From Sedimentibacter sp. SX930 (lineage in GTDB: Bacteria; Bacillota; Bacilli; Lactobacillales; Aerococcaceae): a DNA stretch of 64,000 bases. Positions 63,971-64,000 of this stretch are shown one piece after another. The notes beneath the pieces were generated by a model. It was not told the origin of the DNA and did not search any database. It saw nothing but the letters and a program-made list of their open reading frames with translations. The DNA lies in the NCBI GenBank assembly GCA_002155105.1, contig MUZD01000001.1, forward strand, positions 248,001 to 312,000, in the 5' to 3' direction. The translations under genes and the position numbers were made by a program. Every line of letters starts with the position of its first letter. The stretch's first letter is position 1.

Positions 63971-64000
63971 ATGAATCCATTTTTTAAATTGATGCTTAAG
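63971..64000 (+). CDS. Start of a gene running off the window (3'-partial)
   Basis: ATG 63971 opens a frame MNPFFKLMLK that is still open at the right edge. It follows AAAGGAAGGA and an extended -10 promoter. Ten codons are too few to name a product. Confidence 0.5.
   Translation, partial: MNPFFKLMLK

Overview
The window looks like the chromosome of a low-to-mid GC Gram-positive of the order Lactobacillales. The S10-spc-alpha ribosomal gene order runs unbroken, with adk followed directly by infA and no map between them. S14 is the short zinc-binding form, ribosome binding sites are strong GGAGG types, GTG and TTG starts are common, and energy-coupling-factor (ECF) and PTS transporters are present. 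The family Carnobacteriaceae (Trichococcus-like) is my best guess. This is inference: no 16S gene lies in the window.

Layout. 1-438: end of a gene with a P-II nitrogen-sensor domain. 641-14803: ribosomal super-operon rpsJ to rplQ with secY, adk, infA and rpoA. 15198-18614: ECF transporter core (ecfA1-ecfA2-ecfT) and truA. 18625-20909: chorismate mutase, a trans-sulfuration enzyme and an unknown gene, which sit between truA and rplM-rpsI (21108-21957). 22134-24832: a tiny basic protein, two paired small membrane proteins, a MarR regulator, a nitroreductase and an ABM monooxygenase. 25038-25262: a broken gene. 25373-29101: a minus-strand operon of an HTH-TPR regulator, an ApbE-like flavin transferase and two FMN reductases. 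One reductase ends in two copies of a motif resembling an ApbE flavinylation site. 29350-30243: a short-chain dehydrogenase.

30350-39780 is A+T-rich by eye and carries a defence-type island: MORC/GHKL ATPase, Z1 SF2 helicase-like protein, DUF4420-like PD-(D/E)XK protein and AIPR protein in one tight operon, then a convergent m5C methyltransferase and a Vsr nuclease. I read it as a restriction-modification-like system. It is the most interesting locus here.

39852-44117: LacI regulator, GH13 glucosidase and PTS EIIBC, with palindromic operators. 44417-48327: GPH symporter, a degenerate GDPD-like protein, and a CehA/McbA-type protein that appears split or decayed ahead of an intact PHP hydrolase. 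48408-51255: two unknown proteins and a HAD phosphatase. 51725-54699: polar amino-acid ABC transporter. 54960-55847: class I aldolase. 56116-56328: small unknown protein. 56620-61550: Fur-box-centred iron module of a flavin reductase diverging from a siderophore ABC transporter. 61824-63705: ABC-2 exporter operon. 63971-64000: first codons of a further gene.

Two families of intergenic repeats recur at gene 3' ends. One has a 29-bp palindromic core and an exact 52-bp period at three loci (49680, 54781, 56422). The other is a CTCCGGC/GCCGGAG hairpin family (18960, 45950, 61560). No tRNA, rRNA, CRISPR array, insertion sequence or origin was seen.
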